Assembly (NCBI GenBank): GCA_039932715.1
Contig: JBDTPN010000003.1
Location: 62,001 to 126,000, forward strand
Direction of reading: 5' to 3'
DNA: 64,000 nucleotides
From: ZC4RG30 sp039932715
Lineage (GTDB): Bacteria > Pseudomonadota > Gammaproteobacteria > Steroidobacterales > Steroidobacteraceae
Shown here: piece after piece, positions 44,531-53,425 of the stretch
How the letters are laid out: every line of letters begins with the position of its first letter
Position numbering within the stretch: position 1 is the stretch's first letter
Made by a program: the position numbers and the translations under genes
Notes under the pieces: model-generated
The model's input: only the letters and a program-made list of their open reading frames with translations
What the model was told of the DNA's origin: nothing
Database searches by the model: none

Positions 44531-46153
44531 TCAGGACTCCTCGTTGCGTGCCGGTCGTACCGATTCGGCGAATATGGTTGCACCCATGCGATCGCGCAGC
44601 GCCTTGATGTTGGGATCTTCTTCCAGTGACGCGCGCGCAGTTGCCAACCGCGCATCGGCCTCGCGATCCCGTTCACGCGCCGCGGTAACGGGCGCATCGG
44701 CAGCCAGTTCAATCTGCAGCCGCAGCGGCTCACCGGCGTAACCGGTCAGTGCAGCGGCCAGCTTCTCTTCATTGCTGCGCGTGCGTATTGACTGGCTGCG
44801 CGCATCCAGAAGCAGTTTGAGCACGGCGCCCTGGCGCCCGCCATAGGCACAATGCGCCGCGAGTTGCCGCGCCATGCCGGACAATTCCAGTTGACCCACA
44901 ATCTGCAGCCAGTTGGCAGCGTTCAACTCCAGTCGCGCTGCGGCCGGCGCCGGCGCGACTGCGGCGGCGCCCTGCGGACCTGTGCCAGCGGCCCGCGGCG
45001 CGGCTGGTTTGGCTGACGCACTGCTGCCTGCCGCACCACTCACAGCGGCTATTGGGCTGCCGGCAGCGGGCCGAAAGGCCAGCATGCGCAGCAATATCAT
45101 TGCGAACCCGGCCGGCAGGTCACTGGCCAGCGGCAGGTCACGTCGTCCCAGCAATCCGATCTGGTAATAAAGTTGCAGGTCTTCAGCGGATATGGTCGAG
45201 GCCAGCGCCGCCAGTGTCTCCACCGGCACCAGGTCTTCATCGTCGTACGGACCGCCTATGGACTGGTACAACGCCACGCGCGCCAGCAGGCTGTTGAGCT
45301 CATCGAGCATCTGCAAGTAGTCAGGGGCCCACTGCTCCAGGGAATGCGCAAAGCCCAGCAGACCGGCGGTGTCGCGTGCCGCGAGCAGTCGCGCCAACTG
45401 CACCACCTGCTGCCTGTCCACCGTGCCCAGCATGGCGCGCGCATCGGCCTCCCCCACCGACTTGCCTCCGCCAAATGCCAGCAACTGGTCAAGCAGTGAC
45501 AAGGCATCGCGCAGGCTGCCATCGGCCGCGGTTGCCAGCAGCCGCACGGCGGCTGCCTCGGCGGGCACACCTTCGGCCTGCAGTATCTGCGTCATTCTTG
45601 CGGCAATAACCGCGACCGGCAGGCGCTTGAGATTGAACTGCAGGCAGCGCGACAGCACGGTTACCGGCAGGCGCTGCGGATCCGTGGTGGCCAGCAGGAA
45701 TTTGACGTGTGGCGGCGGCTCTTCCAGGGTCTTGAGCAAGGCGTTGAAGGAATGCTGCGAAAGCATGTGCACTTCGTCGATCAGGTAGATCTTGAAGCGT
45801 CCACGCGATGGCAGGTACTGCACATTCTCGAGCAGGTCGCGGGTGTCCTCCACCTTGGTGCGCGAAGCGGCATCGACCTCGATGAGATCCACATAGCGGC
45901 CGGCATCGATGTCTACGCAGGTGGCGCATACGCCGCAGGGCTGGGCCGACTGACCGCGTTCACAGTTGAGGCATTTGGCGAATATTCGCGCAATGGTGGT
46001 CTTGCCCACGCCGCGCGTGCCGGTGAACAGGAACGCGTGGTGCACGCGATTCTCGTCGAGCGCATTGCCAAGGGCGCGAAGCACATGCTCCTGCCCCGAC
46101 ATTTCGGCGAAATTGCGTGGACGCCACTTGCGGGCCAGTGCGGTATAGCTCAT
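44531..46153 (-). CDS. dnaX: DNA polymerase III subunit gamma/tau
   Basis: A 540-residue clamp-loader ATPase. Walker A is GTRGVGKTTIARIFAKCLNC, the zinc module follows (CERGQSAQPCGVCATC), Walker B is KIYLIDEVHMLS and the SRC motif is VLSRCLQFNL. A Pro/Ala-rich linker precedes the C-terminal tau domain that binds the polymerase. No A-rich slippery heptamer was noticed, so separate gamma production by frameshift is not evident. Start ATG at 46153 (MSYTALARKWRPRNF). Confidence 0.96.
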   Translation of the reverse strand: MSYTALARKWRPRNFAEMSGQEHVLRALGNALDENRVHHAFLFTGTRGVGKTTIARIFAKCLNCERGQSAQPCGVCATCVDIDAGRYVDLIEVDAASRTKVEDTRDLLENVQYLPSRGRFKIYLIDEVHMLSQHSFNALLKTLEEPPPHVKFLLATTDPQRLPVTVLSRCLQFNLKRLPVAVIAARMTQILQAEGVPAEAAAVRLLATAADGSLRDALSLLDQLLAFGGGKSVGEADARAMLGTVDRQQVVQLARLLAARDTAGLLGFAHSLEQWAPDYLQMLDELNSLLARVALYQSIGGPYDDEDLVPVETLAALASTISAEDLQLYYQIGLLGRRDLPLASDLPAGFAMILLRMLAFRPAAGSPIAAVSGAAGSSASAKPAAPRAAGTGPQGAAAVAPAPAAARLELNAANWLQIVGQLELSGMARQLAAHCAYGGRQGAVLKLLLDARSQSIRTRSNEEKLAAALTGYAGEPLRLQIELAADAPVTAARERDREADARLATARASLEEDPNIKALRDRMGATIFAESVRPARNEES

Positions 46154-46190
46154 GCGTGAATCTTTAGACACGACCTTGCAGAAAAAGGGA

Positions 46191-46303
<113 letters not shown>

Positions 46304-46309
46304 AAACTC

Positions 46310-46315
46310 ATTGTA
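46310..46315 (-). promoter_or_regulatory. -10 element of the SRP RNA promoter
   Basis: TACAAT on the minus strand, seven bases before the predicted 5' end of the SRP RNA. The -35 region is poorly matched. Position agrees well with the RNA end predicted from base pairing. Confidence 0.5.
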
Positions 46316-46349
46316 CCAACCGCTGCCCGATTCGTGTTGTTTCGGCCGG

Positions 46350-46646
46350 TCAGGCTCCCGGCAGATGGTTCAGTTCTGCCCAGCCGGTCCAGATGAACTC
46401 CACGCCGACGCACAGCAGGATGAATGCCAGCAGGCGGATCATCACCAGCGTGCCCACTTCACCGAGCACCACGGATGTCACCGCCGCACCCATCGCCGCT
46501 ACTGCCGCTCCCGCGAGGTACAGCCCTGGCTCATGCGGAAGCTTGGCGCCCAGGGTGATCGAGGCCGCTATTGTGCCGGGACCTGTAGTCAGCGGAAATG
46601 TAATTGGAAAGAAGCTGCGTTTCATGACCTCGGCTGCGGACAACTG
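46350..46646 (-). pseudogene. Remnant of a MarC-family membrane protein
   Basis: About 98 residues with clear MarC (UPF0056) sequence: RSFFPITFPLTTGPGTIAAS, then LGEVGTLVMIRLLAFILLCV and EFIWTGW at the end. Full-length MarC proteins have ~200 residues; the N-terminal half is missing. The middle also seems shortened, as the segment between LGA and LGE lacks about 20 residues. Sequence between 46650 and the next gene does not encode the missing part. It is a truncated, probably dead copy. Confidence 0.7.
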
Positions 46647-46746
46647 ATTAGGGGCGCAAATCATGAAGGATCTTTTCGAGTGGCAAAAGTGCAATTTGTA
46701 CAGATCGTCTTTTTCTGCATCGCGCACGAAGTAGCAGCCGCGTCCT

Positions 46747-48807
46747 TCACTGGCAGTCGAAACCATCGCCACTTGACGGCTTGCAGAAGTCACCCCAGGT
46801 TCCGGTCGCACGCCAGTATTTCACGATGCCAACATCGTCGAGCACGCGACGAAATCCTGGAGCTTCGCGCACGCCGCGCGATGCCGGACGCCACAATGTG
46901 ATGCCCCAGACGGGCAGCGGCAGGCCCAGTTGCTCGAGCCGGCGCAGTGCCTTTATCGACAGTTCCCGATCGTCGAACCAGGCTGCCCAATGCGCCAGCG
47001 CAGACAGGCCGAACATGCTGGTCGCGATCTGCGGATCGTCGATCAGCCCCTGCAGTGCGCGCCGGGCGCCGACCGGATCGTCCAGGTGCTCGAGCATCGG
47101 GGCGTTGATTGCCGCGCCGACCGGATCTCTCCTTATCGCTTCCGGAAGCGCCCGCCGCGCGGCTTCCTTGTCGCCGCGCCCCATTTCCATGACGACGGCC
47201 GTACCGCGCAACACCCCGACATTGACTGTTGGCAATGCATTCACTTGAGCCAGGAGTGCCGCGGACCGATCAAATCGGCCCGCAATCTCGTACCCGACAA
47301 TCAGGTTCAATGCGGCAGGGGAATTCAGTGGATCTTCGTTCCGCCCGGCTTCCAGTTGCCCGATGCCGCGATCGATCTGACCCAGGGCCAGCAGCAGCTG
47401 GCCGTAACCGAATTCGCGTCTCAATAGAGCAGCGCCGGCCTGTTCTCCATAGCGCTCGTATTGGCGCATCGCCTCCACGTAGTCGCGGCGATCCACCGCG
47501 CGCAGCGCCCGTGCCAGCGACGCCTGCACGGAGTCGGGGCCGCGGGTAATCACCTGGTCGATCTGTTCATCGCGCTTGCGGCGGGCCTCGGCGCGCTTTG
47601 GTGGGAACTGCACCATCAAGCCCAGATAGTTTCTGACCAGAAGCATGCGCGCCTGCAGGAAATTCGGGTCCAGCGCCACGGCGTGTTCCACCCGGGCGAT
47701 ACCTTCAAACAATGCCGGACCGCCCTCATATTGCAACGCTCGCCCGGACAAGTAGGCATCGAAGGCGGACAAGTTATCAGTACCGCGCGCTGGGGTAGCG
47801 TTGCCTGCCAGCGTCACTTTCATCTGGCCGGCCACGGTGCGGGCAATTTCCTCCTGGACTGCAAAGATATCGTCAAGCCCGCGATCCCAGCTTTGCGACC
47901 AAAGATGCGAGCCGTCGGCCGTGTCGATCAGTTGCGCCGTGATGCGCACACGATTTCCGGATTTGCGAACGCTGCCTTCCAGGATGTGATCGGTGCCCAG
48001 CGTGCGCCCAATCTGACGCAGGTCTTCATTGCGGCCTTTGAAAGCGAATGATGAGGTTCGTCCGATGACACGCAGGTCTCCCAGCTGTGCAAGCTGGTTC
48101 AGCAGTTCCTCGGACAAGCCGTCCGAGAAATATTCCTGCTCCTTGTCCGAGGACATGTTCGTGAAGGGCAGCACCGCGATGGACGGGATGTGCGAAAGAG
48201 TTGCCGGGGGCAGCGCACCCGAAACCGCAGCAGCAGCCGCGGTGTTGCCTGTCTCCGCTGTCGACACGCGCCCGCGCAATAGCCATGTGGCGCCGACGGC
48301 CAGAGTCAGCGCCAGCGCAGCTGCAATCAAGGCCACCGGAACGCGGGGAATGATTGCTGCCTGCGGTCGGGATCGATTCTGAACCGGGTTCGCCAGTATC
48401 TGCCCTTGAGGGTCCAGGTATCGCTGCAGGCTGGCCAGCAATCCGCGCCACATGGGATCTTCGACATTGCCATTCCAGTGCGTCAGGTCCGCCGATTGGG
48501 TCAGCTCGAACATGATCGGACGCTTGCAGGGTTCGATCATCACCGGCACGAGCGTGCCGAGCCGATCAGCCGTCGTGGCTTCGGCGCGCACCCAGCGCGA
48601 TTCGACCGAGTGGCGTGACCAGAGCACCACCACGGCCTTTGCAGATTCCAGCGCCTGCTCCGTAATCCGGTCGTACGCGTCGCCGGCATTCAGCGTCTGG
48701 TCCCACCAGACATGATGTCCCTGGCGCTGCAACGCCTCGGCAAAACGCCGCGCAACCGTCTGGTCCTCACGGCTGTAGGAAAGGAAGATGTCAGGCAAAG
48801 CGTCCAT
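46747..48807 (-). CDS. TIR domain - membrane helix - TolB-like - TPR protein
   Basis: A 686-residue membrane protein. Residues ~5-130 form a TIR_2-type domain (DIFLSYSREDQTVARRFAEA, VWWDQTLNAGDAYDRITEQA, VVVLWSRHSVESRWVRAEA), with a candidate catalytic Glu at about 76. One membrane helix follows (~157-177), then a TolB/FlgO-like domain (IAVLPFTNMSSDKEQEYFSD, HILEGSVRKSGNRVRI) and TPR-like repeats to the end. The parts are known in signalling and adenylate-cyclase-like proteins; whether this TIR domain cleaves NAD is unknown. ATG at 48807 (MDALPDIFLSYS). Divergent from pepN. Confidence 0.85.
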   Translation of the reverse strand: MDALPDIFLSYSREDQTVARRFAEALQRQGHHVWWDQTLNAGDAYDRITEQALESAKAVVVLWSRHSVESRWVRAEATTADRLGTLVPVMIEPCKRPIMFELTQSADLTHWNGNVEDPMWRGLLASLQRYLDPQGQILANPVQNRSRPQAAIIPRVPVALIAAALALTLAVGATWLLRGRVSTAETGNTAAAAAVSGALPPATLSHIPSIAVLPFTNMSSDKEQEYFSDGLSEELLNQLAQLGDLRVIGRTSSFAFKGRNEDLRQIGRTLGTDHILEGSVRKSGNRVRITAQLIDTADGSHLWSQSWDRGLDDIFAVQEEIARTVAGQMKVTLAGNATPARGTDNLSAFDAYLSGRALQYEGGPALFEGIARVEHAVALDPNFLQARMLLVRNYLGLMVQFPPKRAEARRKRDEQIDQVITRGPDSVQASLARALRAVDRRDYVEAMRQYERYGEQAGAALLRREFGYGQLLLALGQIDRGIGQLEAGRNEDPLNSPAALNLIVGYEIAGRFDRSAALLAQVNALPTVNVGVLRGTAVVMEMGRGDKEAARRALPEAIRRDPVGAAINAPMLEHLDDPVGARRALQGLIDDPQIATSMFGLSALAHWAAWFDDRELSIKALRRLEQLGLPLPVWGITLWRPASRGVREAPGFRRVLDDVGIVKYWRATGTWGDFCKPSSGDGFDCQ

Positions 48808-48959
48808 GGTCCTCCTGGATGCCACAGCCTAACACCTGCCTCTGGGCAGGTCTTCGGGGTCTCCTTTGCATGCGGGTCGTGGCACTGCCGGCTCAACCAT
48901 CGCCCAGGGAGTCCAGCCGGATAACATGTGTGCGAACATGCATTTTGCACGGGGTAGTC

Positions 48960-51605
48960 ATGAATTCATCACCGGCCTCAACCACTGTTTACCTCAAGGA
49001 CTACGCGCCCGCGACGTACCTGATTCCACATGTCGAGCTCGACATCGACCTGCTCTCCGAAGACCACGCCCGGATTTGGGCGCAGCTGACTATCCGCCGC
49101 AATCCGGGCGCGACCGCCAGCGCCGATTTGCGGCTGGATCTGGATGAGTTGGTGGTCGAATCGGTGGCACTGGACGGCGTGACGCTGACAACGGATCGCT
49201 ACCGGCTGGACGCGCGCCATCTGACAGTGCTGTCGGTACCGGATGCCTGCACGCTGACCACCATCAGCCGCATCAATCCGCGGCACAACACCAAACTCAT
49301 GGGCATCTATACCTCAGACGCCGGATTCTTCAGCCTGTGTGAAGCCGAAGGCTTCCGCCGTATCACCCCGTTCCCCGACCGGCCGGATGTGATGTCCATA
49401 TACACCGTCACCCTGCACGCGCAGCAGCAGCGCTACCCCGTGCTGCTGGCCAACGGCAATTGCGTTGCTCACGGCGAGGAAGCCAATGGTCGCTATTGGG
49501 CCAGGTGGCACGATCCCTTCCCCAAGCCCTCGTATCTGTTTGCCGTGGTGGCAGCAAGACTTGAACGCCGCCAGGACAATTTCACCACACGTTCCGGCCG
49601 CAAGGCGCTGCTGCAGTTTTTCGTCGAACCGGGAAAGCTGGACCAGGGTGAATGGGCGATGGAATGCCTTAAGCGCGCCATGAAATGGGACGAAGTTACC
49701 TACAACCTGGAACTGGACCTCGACGAGTACAACATGGTGGCAGTTGGCGATTTCAATGCCGGCGCCATGGAGAACAAGGGACTCAACATTTTCAACACCA
49801 AGCTGGTGCTGGCCCGCAAGGACATCTCCACCGACGCCGACTTCAGCTTCATCGACCGTACCGTGGCCCACGAATATTTCCATAACTGGACCGGCAACCG
49901 CGTCACCTGCCGCGACTGGTTCCAGCTATCGCTCAAGGAAGGGTTGACGGTGTTCCGCGAACAACAGTACGCGGGTGATCAGTACTCGCAGGCAGTCGCG
50001 CGCATCCAGGCGGTGCGCAGTTTGCGTGCCAGCCAGTTCTCGGAAGATGCCGGACCAATGGCGCATCCCGTGCGACCGTCCTCATACCAGCAGATCAGCA
50101 ATTTCTATACCTCCACCGTGTACAGCAAAGGTGCAGAGCTGGTGCGGATGATGCGAACGCTGGTCGGCGCGGAAGCCTTCGGCCGGGGCATCGCCCTGTA
50201 TTTCCAGCGCCATGACGGACATGCGGCTACCACGGACGAACTGGTCACGGCCATCCAGGATGCCAGCGGCATCGACCTGCTGCAGTTCAGGCGTTGGTAC
50301 GAACAGGCTGGGACGCCACGTCTGCAGGTGACTGATCGCTACGACGCCGCGACGCACACCTATGAATTGTCCGTCCGGCAGAGCTGCCCGCCCACGCCGG
50401 GCCAACCGACAAAACTTCCGCTGCACCTGCCGCTGGTCATCGGACTGGTTGGCAGCGATGGACACGATCTGCCCATACGGCTTGAAGGCGAGCCTGCGGC
50501 GCAAGGCACCAGCCGCGTGTTGGCGGTGCGCGCAGAAGCCGAAACCTTCCGCTTTGTCGATGTCAAAGAAAAGCCGGTGCCGTCGCTGGGCCGAGATTTT
50601 TCGGCGCCCGTCAATATCGACTACGACTACACGGATGAGGCGCTGCAACAACTATTGGGATGTGACAGCGATTCGTTCAATCGCTGGGCGGCCGGACAAC
50701 GGCTGGCCATGAAGCTGCTGCTGCAGGCCGTCGCAGATCAGCGTGCAGGCAAACTGCTGCGCTTCCCCGAGTTTCTTGCACAGGCATTCGCCAGGGTCCT
50801 GGCCGACGCCCAACGGGATCCGGCGTTTGCGGCCGAAGCCCTGTCGCTGCCCCCGGAAGTGGTCATTGCCGGACAGCTCAATGAGATCGATCCCGAAGCC
50901 GTGCACGCGGCACGCCTTGCCATGCGCCGCTTTCTTTCTGGGCGGCTGTCGACACAGCTGCGTGGCGCCTATGACACGTTTGCAACGCCCGGCGCGTATC
51001 AGCCTGATGCTGTCTCCAGCGGTCGCCGCGCACTGCACAACCTGTGTCTGGCCTTTCTCATGGATCTGGACGACGAAGGCGCGCGCAAATTGTGCATGAC
51101 GCAGCTTGAGACCGCGGACAACATGACCGATGCACTGTCAGCCCTGACCAGCATTGCCAATTGCGATTGCGCACAGCGACGCCCCGCACTGGACACGTTC
51201 TACACCCGGTGGCGCGAGGAACCTCTGGTGGTGGACAAGTGGCTGGGTGTGGAGGCGCTGTCGCGATTGCCCGGTACCGTCGCCCGGGTCAGGGAGCTGA
51301 CAAGCCACCCCGCATTTACGCTCAGGAATCCCAACAAGGTATACGCGCTGCTGGGCAGCTTCGGCGCCAACCAGTTGCACTTCAACGCCGCAGATGGCTC
51401 CGGTTATGAACTGATGGCGCAACAGGCCGTGAAGCTGGATCCCATCAATCCACAAGTAGCCTCGCGCCTGGTGCGCAACTTTGAGCGCTACCGGCTATTC
51501 GAACCCGGGCGCCGCGCTCTGATGGGCGCCGCGCTTCAACACATTGGCGCTGCACCCGGACTTTCGCGCGAAACGGGGGAAGTCGTGGAAAAGTTGCTGA
51601 CGTGA
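48960..51605 (+). CDS. pepN: Aminopeptidase N (M1 family)
   Basis: An 881-residue zinc aminopeptidase (E. coli PepN: 870) that removes N-terminal residues in peptide turnover. The substrate-binding GAMEN motif is in FNAGAMENKGLNIF and the zinc site HEYFH-x18-E in VAHEYFHNWTGNRVTCRDWF, with the second Glu in LKEGLTVFREQQY. The ATG at 48960 was chosen because the product then begins MNSSPASTTVYLKDYAP, in line with the family. Confidence 0.96.
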   Translation: MNSSPASTTVYLKDYAPATYLIPHVELDIDLLSEDHARIWAQLTIRRNPGATASADLRLDLDELVVESVALDGVTLTTDRYRLDARHLTVLSVPDACTLTTISRINPRHNTKLMGIYTSDAGFFSLCEAEGFRRITPFPDRPDVMSIYTVTLHAQQQRYPVLLANGNCVAHGEEANGRYWARWHDPFPKPSYLFAVVAARLERRQDNFTTRSGRKALLQFFVEPGKLDQGEWAMECLKRAMKWDEVTYNLELDLDEYNMVAVGDFNAGAMENKGLNIFNTKLVLARKDISTDADFSFIDRTVAHEYFHNWTGNRVTCRDWFQLSLKEGLTVFREQQYAGDQYSQAVARIQAVRSLRASQFSEDAGPMAHPVRPSSYQQISNFYTSTVYSKGAELVRMMRTLVGAEAFGRGIALYFQRHDGHAATTDELVTAIQDASGIDLLQFRRWYEQAGTPRLQVTDRYDAATHTYELSVRQSCPPTPGQPTKLPLHLPLVIGLVGSDGHDLPIRLEGEPAAQGTSRVLAVRAEAETFRFVDVKEKPVPSLGRDFSAPVNIDYDYTDEALQQLLGCDSDSFNRWAAGQRLAMKLLLQAVADQRAGKLLRFPEFLAQAFARVLADAQRDPAFAAEALSLPPEVVIAGQLNEIDPEAVHAARLAMRRFLSGRLSTQLRGAYDTFATPGAYQPDAVSSGRRALHNLCLAFLMDLDDEGARKLCMTQLETADNMTDALSALTSIANCDCAQRRPALDTFYTRWREEPLVVDKWLGVEALSRLPGTVARVRELTSHPAFTLRNPNKVYALLGSFGANQLHFNAADGSGYELMAQQAVKLDPINPQVASRLVRNFERYRLFEPGRRALMGAALQHIGAAPGLSRETGEVVEKLLT

Positions 51606-51618
51606 GCGAACTGTGCAC

Positions 51619-51915
51619 ATGAGCAGTTTGCCAGCAGACTGGATTGTTCTGCGATCCAGCTCCCTGTTCGCGGCCATCGACCCGCAGGGTGCGCAGTTAT
51701 CCGTGCTGCGCGATGCCGGGGGCCGTGATCTGCTGTGCAATGGCGACGCAACCTTCTGGAACGGACGCGCGCCAATCCTGTTTCCCATCGTCGGCACGCT
51801 CAATAACGGGCACTACCGCTGGAAGGGCCAACTCTATCCGTTGAGCCGTCACGGATTCGCGCGTGGCCAGCGCTTTGCGGTGGTGGGCACCGACGCCCGT
51901 AGCGCCCTGCTTGGG
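51619..51915 (+). pseudogene. Aldose 1-epimerase-like gene, N-terminal fragment
   Basis: About 95 residues match the LacX/GalM-like epimerase fold start: SSLFAAIDPQGAQLSVLRDA, then ATFWNGRAPILFPIVGTLNN and YPLSRHGFARGQRFAVV. Full proteins have ~290 residues. After about VVGTDARS the similarity stops and the frame runs into unrelated sequence, ending at 52062. The 3' two-thirds are lost, so this is a broken gene. It lies 13 bases after pepN. Confidence 0.72.
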
Positions 51916-51986
51916 CTACCTGTTCAGTCCACCTGTTACGGCCGAAGTGCTGCAAGCGAAGTTGCTCAGCAGCGCTTCGTGATGAA

Positions 51987-52300
51987 TCAGCGACCCTCGA
52001 TCCAGCCCAGCGCGTCATCAAGATCCCGCATCAGCCCATCACGCGCGTCGCTGAATCCGTGATTTTTCGCTTCAACTGCATACAGGCGCAGTGTGGCTGT
52101 GTCTGGTCCCAGCAGTTGCCGGGATTCCGCGGCAGGCACATAGGGATCGTGGGTCGACTGGATCACCGCCAACCGCGTCGCGCCCAGCAGCTTCAGTGCA
52201 GGGTAAAGCTGGATCCTGCCCTGGTCATCAACCCGATGAGCATAAAAAGGCATGTCGCAATGCAGAGTTGTACGGCACGCATCGGCAGGAGCTTCCTTCA
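51987..52300 (-). pseudogene. Alpha/beta-hydrolase gene, C-terminal fragment
   Basis: About 103 residues, readable from around 52300, with an intact C-terminal hydrolase part: CDMPFYAHRVDDQGRIQLYP, ATRLAVIQSTHDPYVPAAES and NHGFSDARDGLMRDLDDAL. The QSTHDPYVPA stretch carries the catalytic-Asp loop and NHGF the catalytic His, but the nucleophile part is missing; upstream sequence runs into pirin. A dead remnant of a larger hydrolase, perhaps of the AcvB/VirJ-like group. Confidence 0.65.
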
Positions 52301-52306
52301 GTATCC

Positions 52307-53350
52307 CTACCCTGCCACGCTGGGCGCCGTTTCGACGCGACCATCTGCATGCCGCGCGAACCGACCCTGTGTCTGGTCGTGAACCGGCGCGGCGTCGGGC
52401 CAGGGCCAGCCACCGAAGTGGGTGCGTTGATAGTCTGCGAAAGCCTGCTCGAGTTCGGCACGCGTGTTCATCACGAACGGGCCGTACTGGGCCACCGCCT
52501 CGCCGATTGGTCTTCCCTGCAGCAGCAGAAATTCGCTGGCAGTACCGCCGTTTACCATTTCAGCGTCGGTGCCAGCATTGAGCTCAAGGGCAACGTGCTC
52601 TTGCACGGACTCGCCATCGATGGTGACGCTGTCACCTTTGAAGAAGTACAGGCAGCGGCGCGTCGTGGAGCCCGCTGCCGCTGGCAAGGTCCAGCGTGCA
52701 CCTGGTGCCATTTTCATGGTCCAGATGGCCAGGTCGGACTCAGGCTGTGAGGCCCACGAGTCGGGCGGCGGGGCAAGCGGTGCGGCCAGGCCTTGCGGTT
52801 GCAGGCTGCCGGCGATGCAGGTCACATCTGTTGACCCGCCGTTGGTGTCGATGAATCGCCGATGCGGAATGTGTTCGGACCAGAACATCGTGAAATGCGC
52901 CGGGACCATTTTGCTGCGCGCCGGCAGGTTGAGCCAGATCTGAAACAGCTCCAGAGGATTGCGCTCGACACGATCGAGCAGCGGAAACATTTCCGCGTGC
53001 ACGATGCCGCTCCCAGTGGTGAGCCACTGCACGTCGCCACCGCCAAAGCGCGCGGTAGCACCGAGCGAATCAGAGTGATCGATGCGACCCAGGCGCACAA
53101 TCGTGACTGTCTCGAAACCACGGTGCGGGTGCGACGGAAAGCCAGGGACGGTAGTCCCGTGGTACATGCGCCAGCCGTCCTTTCCGGAAAAGTCATTCCC
53201 CAGCTGCCGGCCGGCGAGCGAATCGTCCGGACCCAGCAGTGCATTGCCACGCGGGTAGCAATCTTCGTGGTAGACGCAAAACAGGAACGGGTCGATCGTT
53301 TCCCAAGGCATGCCCAGGGGTTTTCGTGCCACAACGGTGGGTATCGTCAT
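52307..53350 (-). CDS. Pirin family protein
   Basis: A 347-residue bicupin. The metal-binding motif PSHPHRGFETVTIV with two His in the N-terminal cupin and HSDSLGATARFGGGDVQWLT with GSGIVHAEMFP are typical of pirins. The C-terminal half is the second, metal-free cupin. Bacterial pirins include quercetin dioxygenases and redox-sensing partners; the role here is not known. The C-terminus (GRVETAPSVAG) lies next to the hydrolase remnant. Divergent from the exported hydrolase gene. Confidence 0.9.
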   Translation of the reverse strand: MTIPTVVARKPLGMPWETIDPFLFCVYHEDCYPRGNALLGPDDSLAGRQLGNDFSGKDGWRMYHGTTVPGFPSHPHRGFETVTIVRLGRIDHSDSLGATARFGGGDVQWLTTGSGIVHAEMFPLLDRVERNPLELFQIWLNLPARSKMVPAHFTMFWSEHIPHRRFIDTNGGSTDVTCIAGSLQPQGLAAPLAPPPDSWASQPESDLAIWTMKMAPGARWTLPAAAGSTTRRCLYFFKGDSVTIDGESVQEHVALELNAGTDAEMVNGGTASEFLLLQGRPIGEAVAQYGPFVMNTRAELEQAFADYQRTHFGGWPWPDAAPVHDQTQGRFARHADGRVETAPSVAG

Positions 53351-53358
53351 AACGTGTT

Positions 53359-53388
53359 TTGGTACTTAGGGTTGCAAGCGCTTACAAT
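53359..53388 (+). promoter_or_regulatory. Promoter with LacI-family operator before the exported-protein cluster
   Basis: TTGGTA (53359-53364), 18 bases and TACAAT (53383-53388) form a plausible sigma70 promoter. The 14-mer TGCAAGCGCTTACA at 53373-53386 matches the LacI/GalR-family operator consensus TGNAANCGNTTNCA at every fixed position and overlaps the -10. Repression by a sugar- or ligand-responsive LacI-type regulator is inferred; no such gene is in the window. Confidence 0.6.
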
Positions 53389-53425
53389 TTGCCGGGAACA
53401 ACTGGACTTTAAAGGGGGCAGGATC

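Noticed and set aside
44531..46153. Programmed frameshift in dnaX making gamma
   Set aside because: No A-rich slippery heptamer with stem-loop was seen; a full tau protein is enough to explain the gene.
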